A DNA stretch of 64,000 nucleotides from Mycolicibacterium sp. J2 (GCF_026240945.1 NZ_JAPFPY010000003.1:124001-188000); one strand, 5' to 3'; shown: positions 1-8,926, counted from the first letter of the stretch. The notes: generated from the sequence alone by a model not told the origin. Program-made: numbers and translations.

Positions 1-656
1 TGCTCGTCGTCGACCTCGCGGGCCAGCACCTCCGGCGGCAGCACCTTCTCGGTGAGGTCGTAATGGCGCGCGAAGCCGACCCGGGTGGCCGTGGTCAGCC
101 GGCCGGACGCGAACAGCGCCTCGGCCACCCACTTCGTCTCGCTGCGATCCCACCAGGGGCCTTTTCGGCCCCGCGGTTCGGATTCCAGGTACGCCTCGAT
201 CTGGCCGGCAGTAGACGGCCCCAGCACGTCGACGGCAGCGATGACGTCCTCCACCAGCTGCGGATTCTTGCGGACGATCTCGGTGCCCCACCGGCCGTGG
301 GTGTACTCCCGCATCCGCCAGCGCAACAACGGCCAGTCCTCGACGGCCATCAGCGCCGCCTCGTGCGCCCAGTATTCGACCAGCAGGCGCGGCGCCCGGG
401 CGCTGTGACTCCAGGCCGCGCGGTCCAGCACGTCGCGGTCATAGGCACCGAGTCTGCTGAACACCGGTGCGTAGTGGGCGCGCACCGCGACCGACACTGA
501 GTCCAGCTGCAACACCTGGATCCGGGAGATCAGCCGCTTGAGGTGCGCGCGGGTCACCGCGCCGGCCGGCGGGCTGTCGTGAAAGCCCTGCGCGGCGACG
601 GCGATGCGGCGGGCCTGAGCGACGGTCAGAGAGGACACCCGGCCATCGTTGCGCAT
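1..656 (-). CDS. YcaQ-type winged-helix protein (AlkX-like), C-terminus beyond window
   Basis: Translation of the minus strand from ATG 656 gives about 218 residues (beginning MRNDGRVSSLTVAQARRIA) with no stop before the window edge, so only the N-terminal part is present. The start resembles the HTH_42/YcaQ family, whose E. coli member is a DNA glycosylase acting on crosslinks. Supporting segments are QARRIAVAAQGF near the start, QVLQLDSVSV around residue 46 and RLLVEYWAHEAAL near residue 90. It follows dfrA by 17 bp in the same orientation and may be co-transcribed with thyA-dfrA. The family call is good; whether this member repairs DNA is inference. Confidence 0.72.
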   Translation of the reverse strand, partial: MRNDGRVSSLTVAQARRIAVAAQGFHDSPPAGAVTRAHLKRLISRIQVLQLDSVSVAVRAHYAPVFSRLGAYDRDVLDRAAWSHSARAPRLLVEYWAHEAALMAVEDWPLLRWRMREYTHGRWGTEIVRKNPQLVEDVIAAVDVLGPSTAGQIEAYLESEPRGRKGPWWDRSETKWVAEALFASGRLTTATRVGFARHYDLTEKVLPPEVLAREVDDE

Positions 657-673
657 GGCACCGACAACAGTGC

Positions 674-1135
674 TCAGCGGTGGTACGAGCAGAACCGGTA
701 GCGCAGCCCCGAGCCGCTGGTCAGCCAGTCCCCGCGGATCACCGACCAGGAATCGTCGAGGGTGGGCGCGAAGGCATCACCGTCGACGTCGACGTCGATC
801 TCGGTGATCTCGACGCGGTCGGCCAGCGGCAGCGCCAGTTCGTATAGCTGGGCCCCGCCGATCACCCAACCGTCGAGGTCATCCGGCAGTGCGGTGACCA
901 CCTCGGCCCCGTCGGCCACATAGTGGGCGTCGCGGGTCACCACCACGTTGCGGCGCCCGGGCAGCGGGCGCACTCTGGCGGGCAGCGACTCCCAGGTGAG
1001 CCGGCCCATGATCACGGTCTGACCCACGGTCAGCTCCTTGAACCGGGCCTGGTCTTCGGGCAGCCGCCACGGGATGCCGTTGTCCAGTCCGATCACCCCG
1101 GAGGCGGACTGGGCCCAGATGAGCGCTGTCGTCAT
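674..1135 (-). CDS. dfrA: dihydrofolate reductase
   Basis: Reduces dihydrofolate to tetrahydrofolate with NADPH, recycling the dihydrofolate made by ThyA. The 153-residue length is normal for a bacterial DHFR. The N-terminus [20 protein letters not shown] carries the substrate loop, [12 protein letters not shown] holds the conserved acidic D/E region, and the NADPH-binding segments [12 protein letters not shown] and [12 protein letters not shown] are all visible. The ATG overlaps the thyA stop by 4 nt (ATGA), so the two are translationally coupled. Intracellular; target of trimethoprim-type antifolates as a family property. Confidence 0.97.
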   Translation of the reverse strand: MTTALIWAQSASGVIGLDNGIPWRLPEDQARFKELTVGQTVIMGRLTWESLPARVRPLPGRRNVVVTRDAHYVADGAEVVTALPDDLDGWVIGGAQLYELALPLADRVEITEIDVDVDGDAFAPTLDDSWSVIRGDWLTSGSGLRYRFCSYHR

Positions 1136-1932
1136 ACCGCCACGGGCGCCTTGATGCCCGGATGCGGATCGTAGTTCTTGATCTCGATATCGTCGTAGGT
1201 GTAGTCGAATATCGAATCACGCTGGGCCAGAACGAGTTCCGGATACGGTCGGGGGTCACGCGAAAGCTGCAGGGTGACCTGCTCGACATGGTTGTCGTAG
1301 ATGTGGCAGTCCCCGCCGGTCCAGATGAACTCCCCCACGCCCAGACCGGCTTGGGCGGCCATCATGTGGGTCAGCAGGGCGTAGCTGGCGATGTTGAACG
1401 GAACCCCGAGGAACAGGTCGGCGCTGCGCTGGTACAGCTGGCAGCTCAGCCGGCCGTCGGCCACGTAGAACTGGAAGAATGCGTGACACGGCGGCAGCGC
1501 CATCTGCGGGATTTCCCCGACGTTCCAGGCTGACACGATGTTGCGGCGCGAGTCCGGGTCCCGCTTGAGTAGCTCCAAAGACGCGCTGATCTGGTCGATG
1601 TGCTCCCCGGAGGGGGTGGGCCAGGACCGCCACTGCACGCCGTACACCGGGCCCAGATCCCCTGTCTCGGAAGCCCACTCGTCCCAGATCGTGACACCGT
1701 GGTCCTGCAGCCAGCGCACGTTGGAGTCACCGCGCAGGAACCACAGCAGCTCGTAGACGATCGACTTGGTGTGCACCTTCTTGGTGGTGATCAGGGGAAA
1801 GCCGGCGGTGAGGTCATAGCGCATCTGGTGCCCGAACAGGCTGCGCGTCCCGGTGCCGGTGCGGTCGGATTTCGGCGTGCCCCGCTCCAGCACCAGACGC
1901 AACAGATCCTCGTACGGGGTGACAATCGGCAC
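1132..1932 (-). CDS. thyA: thymidylate synthase ThyA
   Basis: Converts dUMP to dTMP using 5,10-methylene-tetrahydrofolate. The catalytic cysteine lies in [12 protein letters not shown], with the dUMP-binding block [20 protein letters not shown] and the C-terminal IKAPVAV typical of the family. The frame could open at GTG 1938, but a TAAGCT -10 box at 1944-1939 places transcription at 1932, exactly on a second in-frame GTG. That makes the leaderless GTG 1932 (product about 266 aa, [11 protein letters not shown]) the better choice. The M. tuberculosis protein, as recalled, starts at the equivalent of TPYEDLL. It is coupled to dfrA downstream and divergent from the hydrolase gene. Confidence 0.95.
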   Translation of the reverse strand: MPIVTPYEDLLRLVLERGTPKSDRTGTGTRSLFGHQMRYDLTAGFPLITTKKVHTKSIVYELLWFLRGDSNVRWLQDHGVTIWDEWASETGDLGPVYGVQWRSWPTPSGEHIDQISASLELLKRDPDSRRNIVSAWNVGEIPQMALPPCHAFFQFYVADGRLSCQLYQRSADLFLGVPFNIASYALLTHMMAAQAGLGVGEFIWTGGDCHIYDNHVEQVTLQLSRDPRPYPELVLAQRDSIFDYTYDDIEIKNYDPHPGIKAPVAV

Positions 1933-1938
1933 GCGCAC

Positions 1939-1944
1939 AGCTTA
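1939..1944 (-). promoter_or_regulatory. thyA -10 box, leaderless
   Basis: Read on the minus strand this is TAAGCT, a TANNNT hexamer. Counting its last base as -7 puts +1 on 1932, the first base of an in-frame GTG of thyA. Confidence 0.5.
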
Positions 1945-1972
1945 CGTCCGAACCTGGGGTAGAACGGACACC

Positions 1973-2722
1973 ATGCCGATCACCCACGACACCATCACCA
2001 CCGTTGACGGCACCTCGACCGTCGCCGTAGCGACCCCGGAAGGTCAGGGCCCGTGGCCCGGCGTCGTCCTTTTTCCCGACGCCGCCGGCCTGCGGCCCAC
2101 CATGGAGCAGATGGCGAGCACGCTGGCCGGGTTCGGGTATGTCGTGCTGGTACCCGACGTCTACTACCGCAGCCCGGGCTGGGGGCCGATCGACCTCAAC
2201 ACCGTGTTCGGCGACCAGGACAAGCGCAAGCAACTCTTCGAGCTGATGGGCACGCTCACCCCCGAGGTCCTGGCCGCCGATGCCGGGGCGTTCTTCGACT
2301 ACCTGGAGGCGCGCCCCGATGTCACCGGTACGGCATTCGGCACCACCGGGTACTGCATGGGTGGCCGCGCCTCGCTGATCGTCGCCACCCGGCTGCCCGA
2401 CCGGGTGGCCGCGGCGCTGTCCTTCCACGGCGGCCGGCTGGCGGTCGCCGACGATCCGGACAGCCCGCATCTGCTCGCGGACAAGATCCGCGCGGTGGTG
2501 TATGTGGCCGCCGCCGAGAACGACGCGTCCTTCACCGAGGAGGACGGTAAGCGGCTGGAGGACGCGCTGTCCGGCGCTGCCGTCGAGCACACCATCGAGT
2601 TCTATCCCGCCGCGCACGGTTTCGCGGTGCCCGACCACCGTGCGGCGTACGACGAGGCCGCCGCGCAGCGGCATTGGGAGGCCACCGCGCGGGTGTTCGG
2701 GGCTGCATTGGCCCCGGCCTGA
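1973..2722 (+). CDS. dienelactone hydrolase family protein
   Basis: A 249-residue alpha/beta hydrolase with the cysteine nucleophile of the DLH family: GYCMGG puts Cys128 at the nucleophile elbow. Asp184 (AEND) and His215 (AAHGF) complete a Cys-Asp-His triad. No signal peptide, so cytoplasmic. ATG 1973 is chosen because the 40 upstream in-frame codons lie inside the thyA start region and a TAGAAC box sits 7 nt upstream. It occupies the place of M. tuberculosis Rv2765. The natural substrate is not deducible; dienelactone itself is only the family's type substrate. Confidence 0.88.
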   Translation: MPITHDTITTVDGTSTVAVATPEGQGPWPGVVLFPDAAGLRPTMEQMASTLAGFGYVVLVPDVYYRSPGWGPIDLNTVFGDQDKRKQLFELMGTLTPEVLAADAGAFFDYLEARPDVTGTAFGTTGYCMGGRASLIVATRLPDRVAAALSFHGGRLAVADDPDSPHLLADKIRAVVYVAAAENDASFTEEDGKRLEDALSGAAVEHTIEFYPAAHGFAVPDHRAAYDEAAAQRHWEATARVFGAALAPA

Positions 2723-2755
2723 ACCCGGCCGAGCCGGTAAGCGACGATTGACGGC

Positions 2756-3673
2756 GTGTACGACCAGCCCAGCACCTTCGAACCCGATCCCAGCGAGCCC
2801 GGGTTTCGCATCGACCCGGTACTCGCGCGCAGTTGGCTTCTGGTCAACGGGGCCCAGTACGACCGCTTTGCACCGGCCGCGCGGTCGCGCGCCGATGTCG
2901 TGATCCTCGATATCGAGGACGCCGTCGCGCCGAAGGACAAGGTGGCGGCGCGCGAGAACGTGGTGCGCTGGCTGGCCGAGGGCAACACCGATTGGGTCCG
3001 GATCAACGGGTTCGGCACCCCGTGGTGGGCAGACGACCTGGAGATGCTGAGCAACACCGGGGTGGGCGGGGTGATGCTCGCCATGGTCGAGGGCGTCGAC
3101 CACGTCACCGAGACGGCCCGCCGGCTGCCGGACGTGCCGATCGTCGCCCTGGTGGAAACGGCCCGCGGGCTGGAACGCATCACCGAGATCGCGTCGGCCA
3201 AGGGCACCTTCCGGCTGGCCTTCGGCATCGGGGACTTCCGCCGCGACACCGGATTCGGTGACAACCCCGCCACGTTGGCCTACGCCCGGTCCCGGTTCAC
3301 CATCGCCGCCAAGGCCGCGCAGCTGCCCAGTGCCATCGACGGACCGACGGTCGGGTCGAGTGCCCGCAAGCTCAGCGAGGCCACCGCGGTGTCGGCGGAA
3401 TTCGGGATGACCGGCAAGATCTGCCTCACCCCGGAGCAGTGTCCGACCGTCAACGAGGGTTTATCTCCGTCACAGGAGGAAATCAGTTGGGCCCGCGAGT
3501 TTTTCGCGGAGTTCCAGCGCGACGGCGGGGAGATCCGCAATGGCTCGGATCTGCCGCGCATTGCGCGCGCCAACAAGATCCTGGACTTGGCGAAGGCCTA
3601 CGGCATCCACGAGTCCGACTTCGGTGACGACCCGGATCACGTGCCTGCGCCGTCGGACACCTTCCACTACTGA
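2756..3673 (+). CDS. HpcH/HpaI aldolase / CitE-like CoA ester lyase
   Basis: A 305-residue TIM-barrel lyase of the CitE superfamily, which cleaves or condenses short acyl-CoA or 2-oxoacid substrates with Mg2+. Visible are ILDIEDAVAPKDK (Asp52, Glu54, Asp55), the substrate arginine in VRING (Arg82), and VALVETARGLERI with Glu134, the usual metal ligand. GTG 2756 follows the preceding gene by 33 bp, so they may form an operon. CitD and CitF partners are absent, so it is not a citrate lyase subunit. Stand-alone CitE-like proteins act as malyl- or citramalyl-CoA lyases or thioesterases, but which applies here cannot be told. Confidence 0.82.
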   Translation: MYDQPSTFEPDPSEPGFRIDPVLARSWLLVNGAQYDRFAPAARSRADVVILDIEDAVAPKDKVAARENVVRWLAEGNTDWVRINGFGTPWWADDLEMLSNTGVGGVMLAMVEGVDHVTETARRLPDVPIVALVETARGLERITEIASAKGTFRLAFGIGDFRRDTGFGDNPATLAYARSRFTIAAKAAQLPSAIDGPTVGSSARKLSEATAVSAEFGMTGKICLTPEQCPTVNEGLSPSQEEISWAREFFAEFQRDGGEIRNGSDLPRIARANKILDLAKAYGIHESDFGDDPDHVPAPSDTFHY

Positions 3674-4125
3674 GTTTGCCGGCGGCTGTGCATGTAGCTG
3701 GCCGCCGCCCGGATGATCCCACGCGCCGCATAGACCGCGGCGAGGATCGACAGCAGGATCAGCACGATGAACATCATCAACCAGTTGGTGCGGCTGTGGC
3801 TGACGTTCCACCACACGATGGTGAACAGTACGGCGCAGACGAATACGACGATATCGCGCCAGTTGCCGGTGTAGGACGCCGCCAGCGCGCGGATCTCGCG
3901 GTTCTTGTCGACGGCGGCGACGATATCGTCGATGCGGGTGTCGATGGACTTCTGCAGGGCGGCCCGCCGCTCGTGCTGCTCTGGCGGAAGCTTTTCCAGC
4001 AGTTCCATATCCGCCTTGATCGAAGCCCGGAGATCGGGTCCCCTGAAGGTGCCTGCGGCAATCCCCAGCAGCGCGCCGCCGGCGATCGGTGCGGCTCCCA
4101 GTGCGAGTTCGGCGATCCCTGGCAT
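3667..4125 (-). CDS. small membrane protein with two C-terminal helices
   Basis: A protein of about 152 residues starting MPGIAELALGAAPIAGGALL. It has an N-terminal Gly/Ala-rich hydrophobic stretch, a charged, coiled-coil-like middle (MELLEKLPPEQHERRAALQ) and two transmembrane segments around residues 90-130 (DIVVFVCAVLFTIVWW; WLMMFIVLILLSILAAVYAA). ATG 4125 is preferred over longer frames because TAGGCT lies 7 nt upstream (minus strand 4138-4133), a leaderless arrangement. Its 3' end overlaps the convergent CitE-like gene by 7 bp. No family recognised; function unknown. Confidence 0.72.
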   Translation of the reverse strand: MPGIAELALGAAPIAGGALLGIAAGTFRGPDLRASIKADMELLEKLPPEQHERRAALQKSIDTRIDDIVAAVDKNREIRALAASYTGNWRDIVVFVCAVLFTIVWWNVSHSRTNWLMMFIVLILLSILAAVYAARGIIRAAASYMHSRRQTQ

Positions 4126-4147
4126 AGCGGGGAGCCTACCTCCGACG

Positions 4148-4747
4148 TCAGTGACGACGCAGCGACTCGATCCGGTCGGCCAGCATCGTGGTCCACTCGC
4201 CGACATAGTCCTCATCGGGGGTGTCCACGGCGGGCGCGTCGAACACGATGCGGCTCATGCGCTTGCCCAGCAGAGCGTTGACCCCGAACGTCGCGATGCG
4301 GCGGGCGTCGGCCCCACCGAGAGTCGGTGCGCATGCGGTAATCCAGTCGGTGAGTTCGGTCGACAGGCCGTCGACCAAGGCGGCGTAGGCGTCCTGGACG
4401 CGGGCCGATTCGGTGGCCGGGGTACGCGCCGCGACCCGCAGGAATTCCGCCTCCCGGTCCAGCACGCTGAGCAGGTAACGGCACAGCAGCGTCAACTCGG
4501 TGCGCAGCTCTCCCTGCCCGGCGAACAAGGCGCTGATATCGCGCATGGCGCGGCGGCGGTCCAACTGCCGGTCGATACCCGCAACCAGCAGCGCTTCCTT
4601 GGATTTGAAGTGGTTGTACAGCGCCCCGCACCCGGGAACCAGACCCGCGGCCTTCTCGATCTGGTTGATGCTGGTGGCCCGGTAGCCCTGCGCGCCGAAC
4701 AGCCGCATGGCCTCGTTGACCAGTCGTTCCTTCGTCGATACCTGCAC
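4148..4747 (-). CDS. TetR-family transcriptional regulator
   Basis: About 199 residues with an N-terminal TetR helix-turn-helix: STKERLVNEAMRLFGAQGYR, then TSINQIEKAAGL and GALYNHFKSKEALL. The ligand-binding C-terminal domain is unassigned. GTG 4747 is chosen. An in-frame ATG at 4789 would add 14 atypical residues and lies inside the proposed operator. The gene diverges from the ABC1-kinase gene with a 64-bp gap holding an inverted repeat, so it probably represses that promoter and its own. The effector is unknown. Confidence 0.88.
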   Translation of the reverse strand: MQVSTKERLVNEAMRLFGAQGYRATSINQIEKAAGLVPGCGALYNHFKSKEALLVAGIDRQLDRRRAMRDISALFAGQGELRTELTLLCRYLLSVLDREAEFLRVAARTPATESARVQDAYAALVDGLSTELTDWITACAPTLGGADARRIATFGVNALLGKRMSRIVFDAPAVDTPDEDYVGEWTTMLADRIESLRRH

Positions 4748-4762
4748 CCTTGACCGTCCATA

Positions 4763-4793
4763 AGTGAGTACATATATTCGGTAGGACATCACT
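4763..4793. promoter_or_regulatory. candidate TetR operator overlapping kinase/P450 promoter
   Basis: AGTGA at 4763-4767 and TCACT at 4789-4793 form a perfect 5-bp inverted repeat, with partial symmetry inside. It surrounds a TATATT -10-like hexamer at 4773-4778 facing the plus-strand gene; a second AT-rich hexamer TATAAC lies at 4794-4799. The position between the divergent tetR and kinase genes is typical for a TetR site. Assignment is inferred from geometry. Confidence 0.45.
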
Positions 4794-4811
4794 ATAACCC
4801 GAGGAGGGCCG

Positions 4812-6239
4812 ATGTCGGGCAGCGATGACACGGTCCCGCGCGGACGGGTGCGCCGCACCATGCCGGTGGCCGGCTTCACCGCCCGCGCCGCGGGTGGACG
4901 CGTGGTGGCGACGTTGCGGGAAAAGGCGGGTGACACCGGCGCCGTCGAACGTTTCCACGAACGCACCGCACAGCGGTACGTCGAGCTGCTCGGCCACTCC
5001 AAGGGCGTCCTGATGAAGGCCGGGCAATTGCTGTCGATGGTGGACGCCGCAGCCATCGGCGCAGGCGAGCTCTCGCCGTACCAGAAGGCCCTGACCCGAC
5101 TGCAGGCCGACGCCCCACCGATGGATCCCGGACTGGCCCAACGGGTTCTGGAAACAGAACTGGGACGCCCCGCCGGTGAGGTGTTCGCCGAGTTCGACAG
5201 TCGATCCGTGGCAGCGGCCTCCATCGGTCAGGTGCATCGCGCGGTTCTGCACGACGGCCGTCGGGTCGCCGTGAAGATCCAGTACCCCGGTGTGGCGCAG
5301 GCGATCCGCGACGATCTGTCCAACACCGAACTGCTGTCCACGGTGTTCCGGTTCGCCGCGGGCGCCGCAGGCACGCTGGGTACGGCGCTGCCCGATATCG
5401 GTGAAGCCGCCGCCGAGATCTCGACACGCATCTCCGAAGAACTCGACTACCGCCAGGAAGCCGCCCACATCACGGCATTCGCCGAGCTGTACCGCAGGCA
5501 CCCATTCATCCGCGTGCCCGACGTCATCGCCGAAGCCTCGGGCGATCGCGTACTGACCATGACCTACCTCGACGGATTGGACTGGGCCGCAGCACAAGAT
5601 GCGGCGCAGGATCTGAAGAACACCTGGGCCGAGGTGATCAGCCGGTTCATCACCGGTTCCTATCGGCACGCCAACCTGTTCCACGCCGATCCACACCCTG
5701 GCAACTACCGGTTCGGAACCGACGGCACGGTCGGCTTCCTCGACTTCGGCTGCGTCAAGGTTCTCACCGAACACACCCGCCGGATGATCGTCACGATGCT
5801 GCAGGCGGCGATCACCGGCCGCAAGGACGAGCTACGCGCCTTGATGGTCGAAAGTGGTTTCTTCGCCGAGGATTCCACCCTGACCGCCGACGACGCGTAC
5901 TCCTGGTATGCCGGGGTCATCCACGAACTGATCGGCCCGCAGCCGGCCACCTACACCGAGCAGGCCTCCGCGCGAGCCATCGAGTACCTTGTCGATGTCC
6001 GCGCCTCCGACCATCCGCTGCGACGGATGTCGGTGCCGCCGGATTTCGTCTTCTTCTCCCGGCTCAACCTGTCGATGAACGCGATCTTCACGACGCTGCG
6101 CGCCACGTTCAACGCCCGCGACTCCGTCGACGACATGGACGGCTTGGCCGAACCCACCAGCGAGCTGGGCCGCCGGCACATCGCCTGGGTCCGGGAGCGC
6201 GGCCTGCCGTTCGGTTTGGATCACCATGACCAGCGCTGA
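4812..6239 (+). CDS. ABC1/UbiB-type atypical kinase
   Basis: 475 residues of the ABC1/ADCK/UbiB family, atypical protein-kinase-like ATPases. Diagnostic motifs are all present: KxGQ at 69-72 (LMKAGQLLS), the Ala-rich nucleotide loop AAASIGQVHRA at 134-144, VAVKIQYPG with Lys155, EELDY near 209-213, HADPHPGNYR at 291-300 and the DFG at 311-313. A strong SD (GAGGAGG) precedes ATG 4812. The gene overlaps the P450 by 14 nt, implying coupled expression. Mycobacteria use menaquinone rather than ubiquinone, so a UbiB name would mislead. A role supporting a lipid or terpenoid step with the P450 is speculation. Confidence 0.9.
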   Translation: MSGSDDTVPRGRVRRTMPVAGFTARAAGGRVVATLREKAGDTGAVERFHERTAQRYVELLGHSKGVLMKAGQLLSMVDAAAIGAGELSPYQKALTRLQADAPPMDPGLAQRVLETELGRPAGEVFAEFDSRSVAAASIGQVHRAVLHDGRRVAVKIQYPGVAQAIRDDLSNTELLSTVFRFAAGAAGTLGTALPDIGEAAAEISTRISEELDYRQEAAHITAFAELYRRHPFIRVPDVIAEASGDRVLTMTYLDGLDWAAAQDAAQDLKNTWAEVISRFITGSYRHANLFHADPHPGNYRFGTDGTVGFLDFGCVKVLTEHTRRMIVTMLQAAITGRKDELRALMVESGFFAEDSTLTADDAYSWYAGVIHELIGPQPATYTEQASARAIEYLVDVRASDHPLRRMSVPPDFVFFSRLNLSMNAIFTTLRATFNARDSVDDMDGLAEPTSELGRRHIAWVRERGLPFGLDHHDQR

Positions 6240-7410
6240 GATTCGTTCGGCCCGGCTGCCGTGGGATGCTGCCGATCCGTACCCGTTCTACGAAAGCCGG
6301 CGCCGGCAAGGCAATGTGGTGTGGGATGACACCGCCCAGGCCTGGCTGGTGCTGGGCTATGACGCGGCCCGCCAGGTGCTCGGCGCAACCGGCTGGACCA
6401 GTGACCCGTTCGCCAACGCACTGGCGCAGACCTCCTCGGACGCCGTCGGCCGCGAATTCGCGCGCTCCTCCATGCTTTTCGCCGACGGCGACGTCCACCG
6501 CCGGTTGCGCGGATCGGTCCGCGACGTCTTCACCCGCGGTTTCGTCGCCGACCTCGGCACGGGGGTGCACTCGATCGCCGACAGCCTCATCGGGGATCCG
6601 CCGGCAGCCACCGAGTTCGACTTCATGGCCGAGATCGCGCTGCCCCTGCCGATCGCTGTCGTCAGTGCCTGGCTGGACCTCGGCACCGCTACCGCGCACC
6701 TGCTGCGCGAGGTGTCCCCCGTCATCATCCGGATGCTGGGCACGTTGGCCGATCCGAACGAGATGGCCGCGGGGACGGCCGCTTCGGCCACGCTGATGGC
6801 GGAGTTCCTGCCCATCGCGGCCGACCGGCGGGCACATCCCGGCGATGACCTGTTCAGCTTCATCGCCGGGGATCCGGCGCTGTCGCTCGACGAGGTGGTG
6901 ACCACCGCCATCCTGATCGCCGTCGCCGGTCACGAGACCACCGCGAATCTGCTCGGCGCGGCCATGCTCACCCTGCTCGCCCGGGATGCCGACGGTGTCC
7001 GCATCGCCGACCGCATCGATCCGGACGACCCTGCGCTGGTCACCGAATTGATCCGGCTGGACGCGCCGGTGCAGTCCACCGTGCGCACCGCCACCACCAC
7101 ACACCACCTCGAGGGAGTCACCATCGAGGCAGGACAGAGCGTTCTGGTGGCGGTCGCCGCGGCCAATCGTGACCCCGCGGTGTTCGACGAACCGGGCCGG
7201 TTCCGGCTGGACCGCAACGGGCCCGCGCCGCTGTCGTTCGGGTACGGCGCCCACTACTGCCTCGGCGCGGCGCTGGCCCAGCTCGAGTTGTCCATCGCCC
7301 TGCCCAAGATGCTGTCCCGCCGGCCCGACGTGACCGGCGCGGTGAGCTGGCGCGACACACCGGCCATCCGCGGTCCGCTGACCGTACCGATGGTGTTCGG
7401 CGGTCCGTAG
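6226..7410 (+). CDS. cytochrome P450
   Basis: A 394-residue soluble bacterial P450. The I-helix oxygen-activation motif AGHETT is at 234-239, the K-helix ExxR (ELIR) at 274-277 and the haem-ligand segment FGYGAHYCLGAAL supplies Cys345; HRRLR in the C-helix is at 91-95. It needs electrons from a ferredoxin and reductase, none encoded nearby. The start lies inside the end of the ABC1-kinase gene (14-nt overlap), so both are probably under the TetR regulator upstream. Substrate and CYP family are not identifiable from sequence alone. Confidence 0.93.
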   Translation: MTSAEIRSARLPWDAADPYPFYESRRRQGNVVWDDTAQAWLVLGYDAARQVLGATGWTSDPFANALAQTSSDAVGREFARSSMLFADGDVHRRLRGSVRDVFTRGFVADLGTGVHSIADSLIGDPPAATEFDFMAEIALPLPIAVVSAWLDLGTATAHLLREVSPVIIRMLGTLADPNEMAAGTAASATLMAEFLPIAADRRAHPGDDLFSFIAGDPALSLDEVVTTAILIAVAGHETTANLLGAAMLTLLARDADGVRIADRIDPDDPALVTELIRLDAPVQSTVRTATTTHHLEGVTIEAGQSVLVAVAAANRDPAVFDEPGRFRLDRNGPAPLSFGYGAHYCLGAALAQLELSIALPKMLSRRPDVTGAVSWRDTPAIRGPLTVPMVFGGP

Positions 7411-7435
7411 TGTGCGGGTAGCCATCACCGGCGCC

Positions 7436-7459
7436 CGGCTGCGGTTTCCTCTTCAGCCG
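7436..7459. terminator. possible bidirectional terminator hairpin
   Basis: CGGCTG (7436-7441) pairs with CAGCCG (7454-7459) around a 12-nt loop between the convergent P450 and DUF1254 genes. Larger arms, CACCGGCGCC at 7426-7435 and GGCGCCGGTG at 7483-7492, enclose it. There is no U-tract. Confidence 0.3.
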
Positions 7460-8400
7460 CCGATGAGCGCGGGCGCCGTCCAGGCGCCGGTGAAGAACTC
7501 GTCGCGCGGGCGGTACAGCCGAATCAGGTAATTCCAGCCCTGCGGTGTGATGATGCAATTGGGCGGGGCGTCGTCGCCGACCTCGGCCCGGAAGTGCACG
7601 GTGATGGAGCCGTCCTCATTTGGCACTCCGGTAATACTGTTGACCGAGTAAAAGTTTCGCGGATTCGGCTCGAAAAAACCAGCGGCGTTGTATACCGATA
7701 CCGACCAGAAAGCCTGTACCGGAACATCTTTGAAGGTCAGCGTGTAGTCACCCGGCGGTAACGCCGGGTCGACACCGACGTAGCAGGCCTCCGATGTCGG
7801 CAACCCACCCCATCCGGCGGCGGTACCGATGAGATGGCGGACTGGATCCACCTCGTCCGGACGTCCGAAGGCCCGCTCGAATCCCGTCAGACCACTTGCC
7901 AGGCTGAGCAGGGCGTCGCGGGTCTTGTCCAAACTTGCCCGGTCGTAGTCCGGCGCAATGAAGGCTTCCGAGGAACTGGTCTCCAGCGTCATACGGTCCT
8001 GCAGGGCACTCACCGCAGCGATGTCGTCGGCGTCGAGGGGGTCGACCAAGGTGCGCACCCCGACCATGACGTACCGCGACCCACTCAGCTCGTGGGTCAA
8101 CTGGTGGCGGCCCGGCTCGTGCAGGATCACGTTGATGTAGTGGTCTTCGTTGACCACCATCGCGGACATGTATCGCCCGGCGGAATCCGGAAGGGTGAGC
8201 CAAGCCGGTTCCGCGAGGTCCAGGATGGCGAAGCTGTACAACGTGTCGCGGTTCAGCCGGATGACGGTCTGCTCGTCGATCGACGCAGGCAGGCGGTTGT
8301 GCCTGAACACATTGATCCCGCCCGCGTCACGTTGGATGTCGGCGAACATTCTGTGCGTCTCGGCACGAACGAAGTTCTCGACGTTGACCTTCACCGCCAT
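7453..8400 (-). CDS. DUF1254/DUF1214 domain protein
   Basis: 315 residues. The N-terminal half (NVENFVRAETHRMFADIQ through SRYVMVGVRTL) matches the DUF1254 pattern. The C-terminal half (PPGDYTLTFKDVPVQAFWSV then SVYNAAGFFEPN and YLIRLYRPRDEFF) matches DUF1214. No signal peptide, so probably cytoplasmic, whereas many family members are exported. A clear SD (CAGGAGAATC) precedes ATG 8400. Convergent with the P450. Biochemical function is unknown; family membership is assigned by pattern memory. Confidence 0.78.
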   Translation of the reverse strand: MAVKVNVENFVRAETHRMFADIQRDAGGINVFRHNRLPASIDEQTVIRLNRDTLYSFAILDLAEPAWLTLPDSAGRYMSAMVVNEDHYINVILHEPGRHQLTHELSGSRYVMVGVRTLVDPLDADDIAAVSALQDRMTLETSSSEAFIAPDYDRASLDKTRDALLSLASGLTGFERAFGRPDEVDPVRHLIGTAAGWGGLPTSEACYVGVDPALPPGDYTLTFKDVPVQAFWSVSVYNAAGFFEPNPRNFYSVNSITGVPNEDGSITVHFRAEVGDDAPPNCIITPQGWNYLIRLYRPRDEFFTGAWTAPALIGG

Positions 8401-8473
8401 GTCCAGATTCTCCTGTCGATGTGTGGCACCAGAGCCCTATCCAAAGACCGGGGCAGGCCCTGCTTGCCGCGGA

Positions 8474-8926
8474 TCAGTCGCCCATCAGCGCAGCGGCGAC
8501 CGTTGCCCCGAGATTCCAACACGCCTCCAGCTCGGCTTTACCCGGTTTCCCCGAAACCACGACGTACTCCGCCGCTTTCACCCAGCCCAGCCCCGCGGTG
8601 ATGCCGGTGACGGCGCGTTCGGCACCTTCGGCGCCCTCGTTGCCGTGCAACCACAAGCCGAACGGCCGGCCGCGGGTGGAATCCAGTATCTGGTAGTACG
8701 ACTCGTCGAAGGCGTGCTTGAGCGCCCCGCTGACATAACCCAGGTTCACCGGACTGCCCAGCAGGTAGCCATCGGCGGCCAGCATGTCCACCGCCGACAC
8801 CGTCAGGGCGGGGCGGCGCACCACCTCGACCCCCTCGATATCCGGGTCGGTCGCCCCGGCCAGCACGGCCTCGAACATCTCTTGGCAGTGTGGCGAGGGC
8901 GTGTGGTGCACGACGAGCAGTCTCAT
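8474..8926 (-). CDS. flavodoxin-like / NADPH-dependent FMN reductase family protein
   Basis: 150 residues with a flavodoxin-like fold. MRLLVVHHTPSPHCQEMFEA carries the phosphate-binding loop after the first strand, GYLLGSPVNLGYVSGALKHA the second FMN-contact loop, and GLWLHGNEGAEGAE the third. This suggests FMN binding and an electron-transfer or quinone-reductase-like role. The ATG overlaps the upstream membrane-protein gene by 4 nt. It corresponds in place and size to M. tuberculosis Rv2771c. Confidence 0.8.
   Translation of the reverse strand: MRLLVVHHTPSPHCQEMFEAVLAGATDPDIEGVEVVRRPALTVSAVDMLAADGYLLGSPVNLGYVSGALKHAFDESYYQILDSTRGRPFGLWLHGNEGAEGAERAVTGITAGLGWVKAAEYVVVSGKPGKAELEACWNLGATVAAALMGD

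Noticed and set aside
4748..4789. ATG 4789 as tetR start
   Set aside because: Adds 14 residues atypical of TetR N-termini and lies in the inverted repeat proposed as operator.
4212..5774. Long minus-strand frame covering the tetR region and the ABC1-kinase
   Set aside because: The kinase has all family motifs on the plus strand; this frame has none.
8401..8473. Hidden small gene between the DUF1254 and flavodoxin-like genes
   Set aside because: 73 bp with only the DUF1254 SD visible; no credible ORF.
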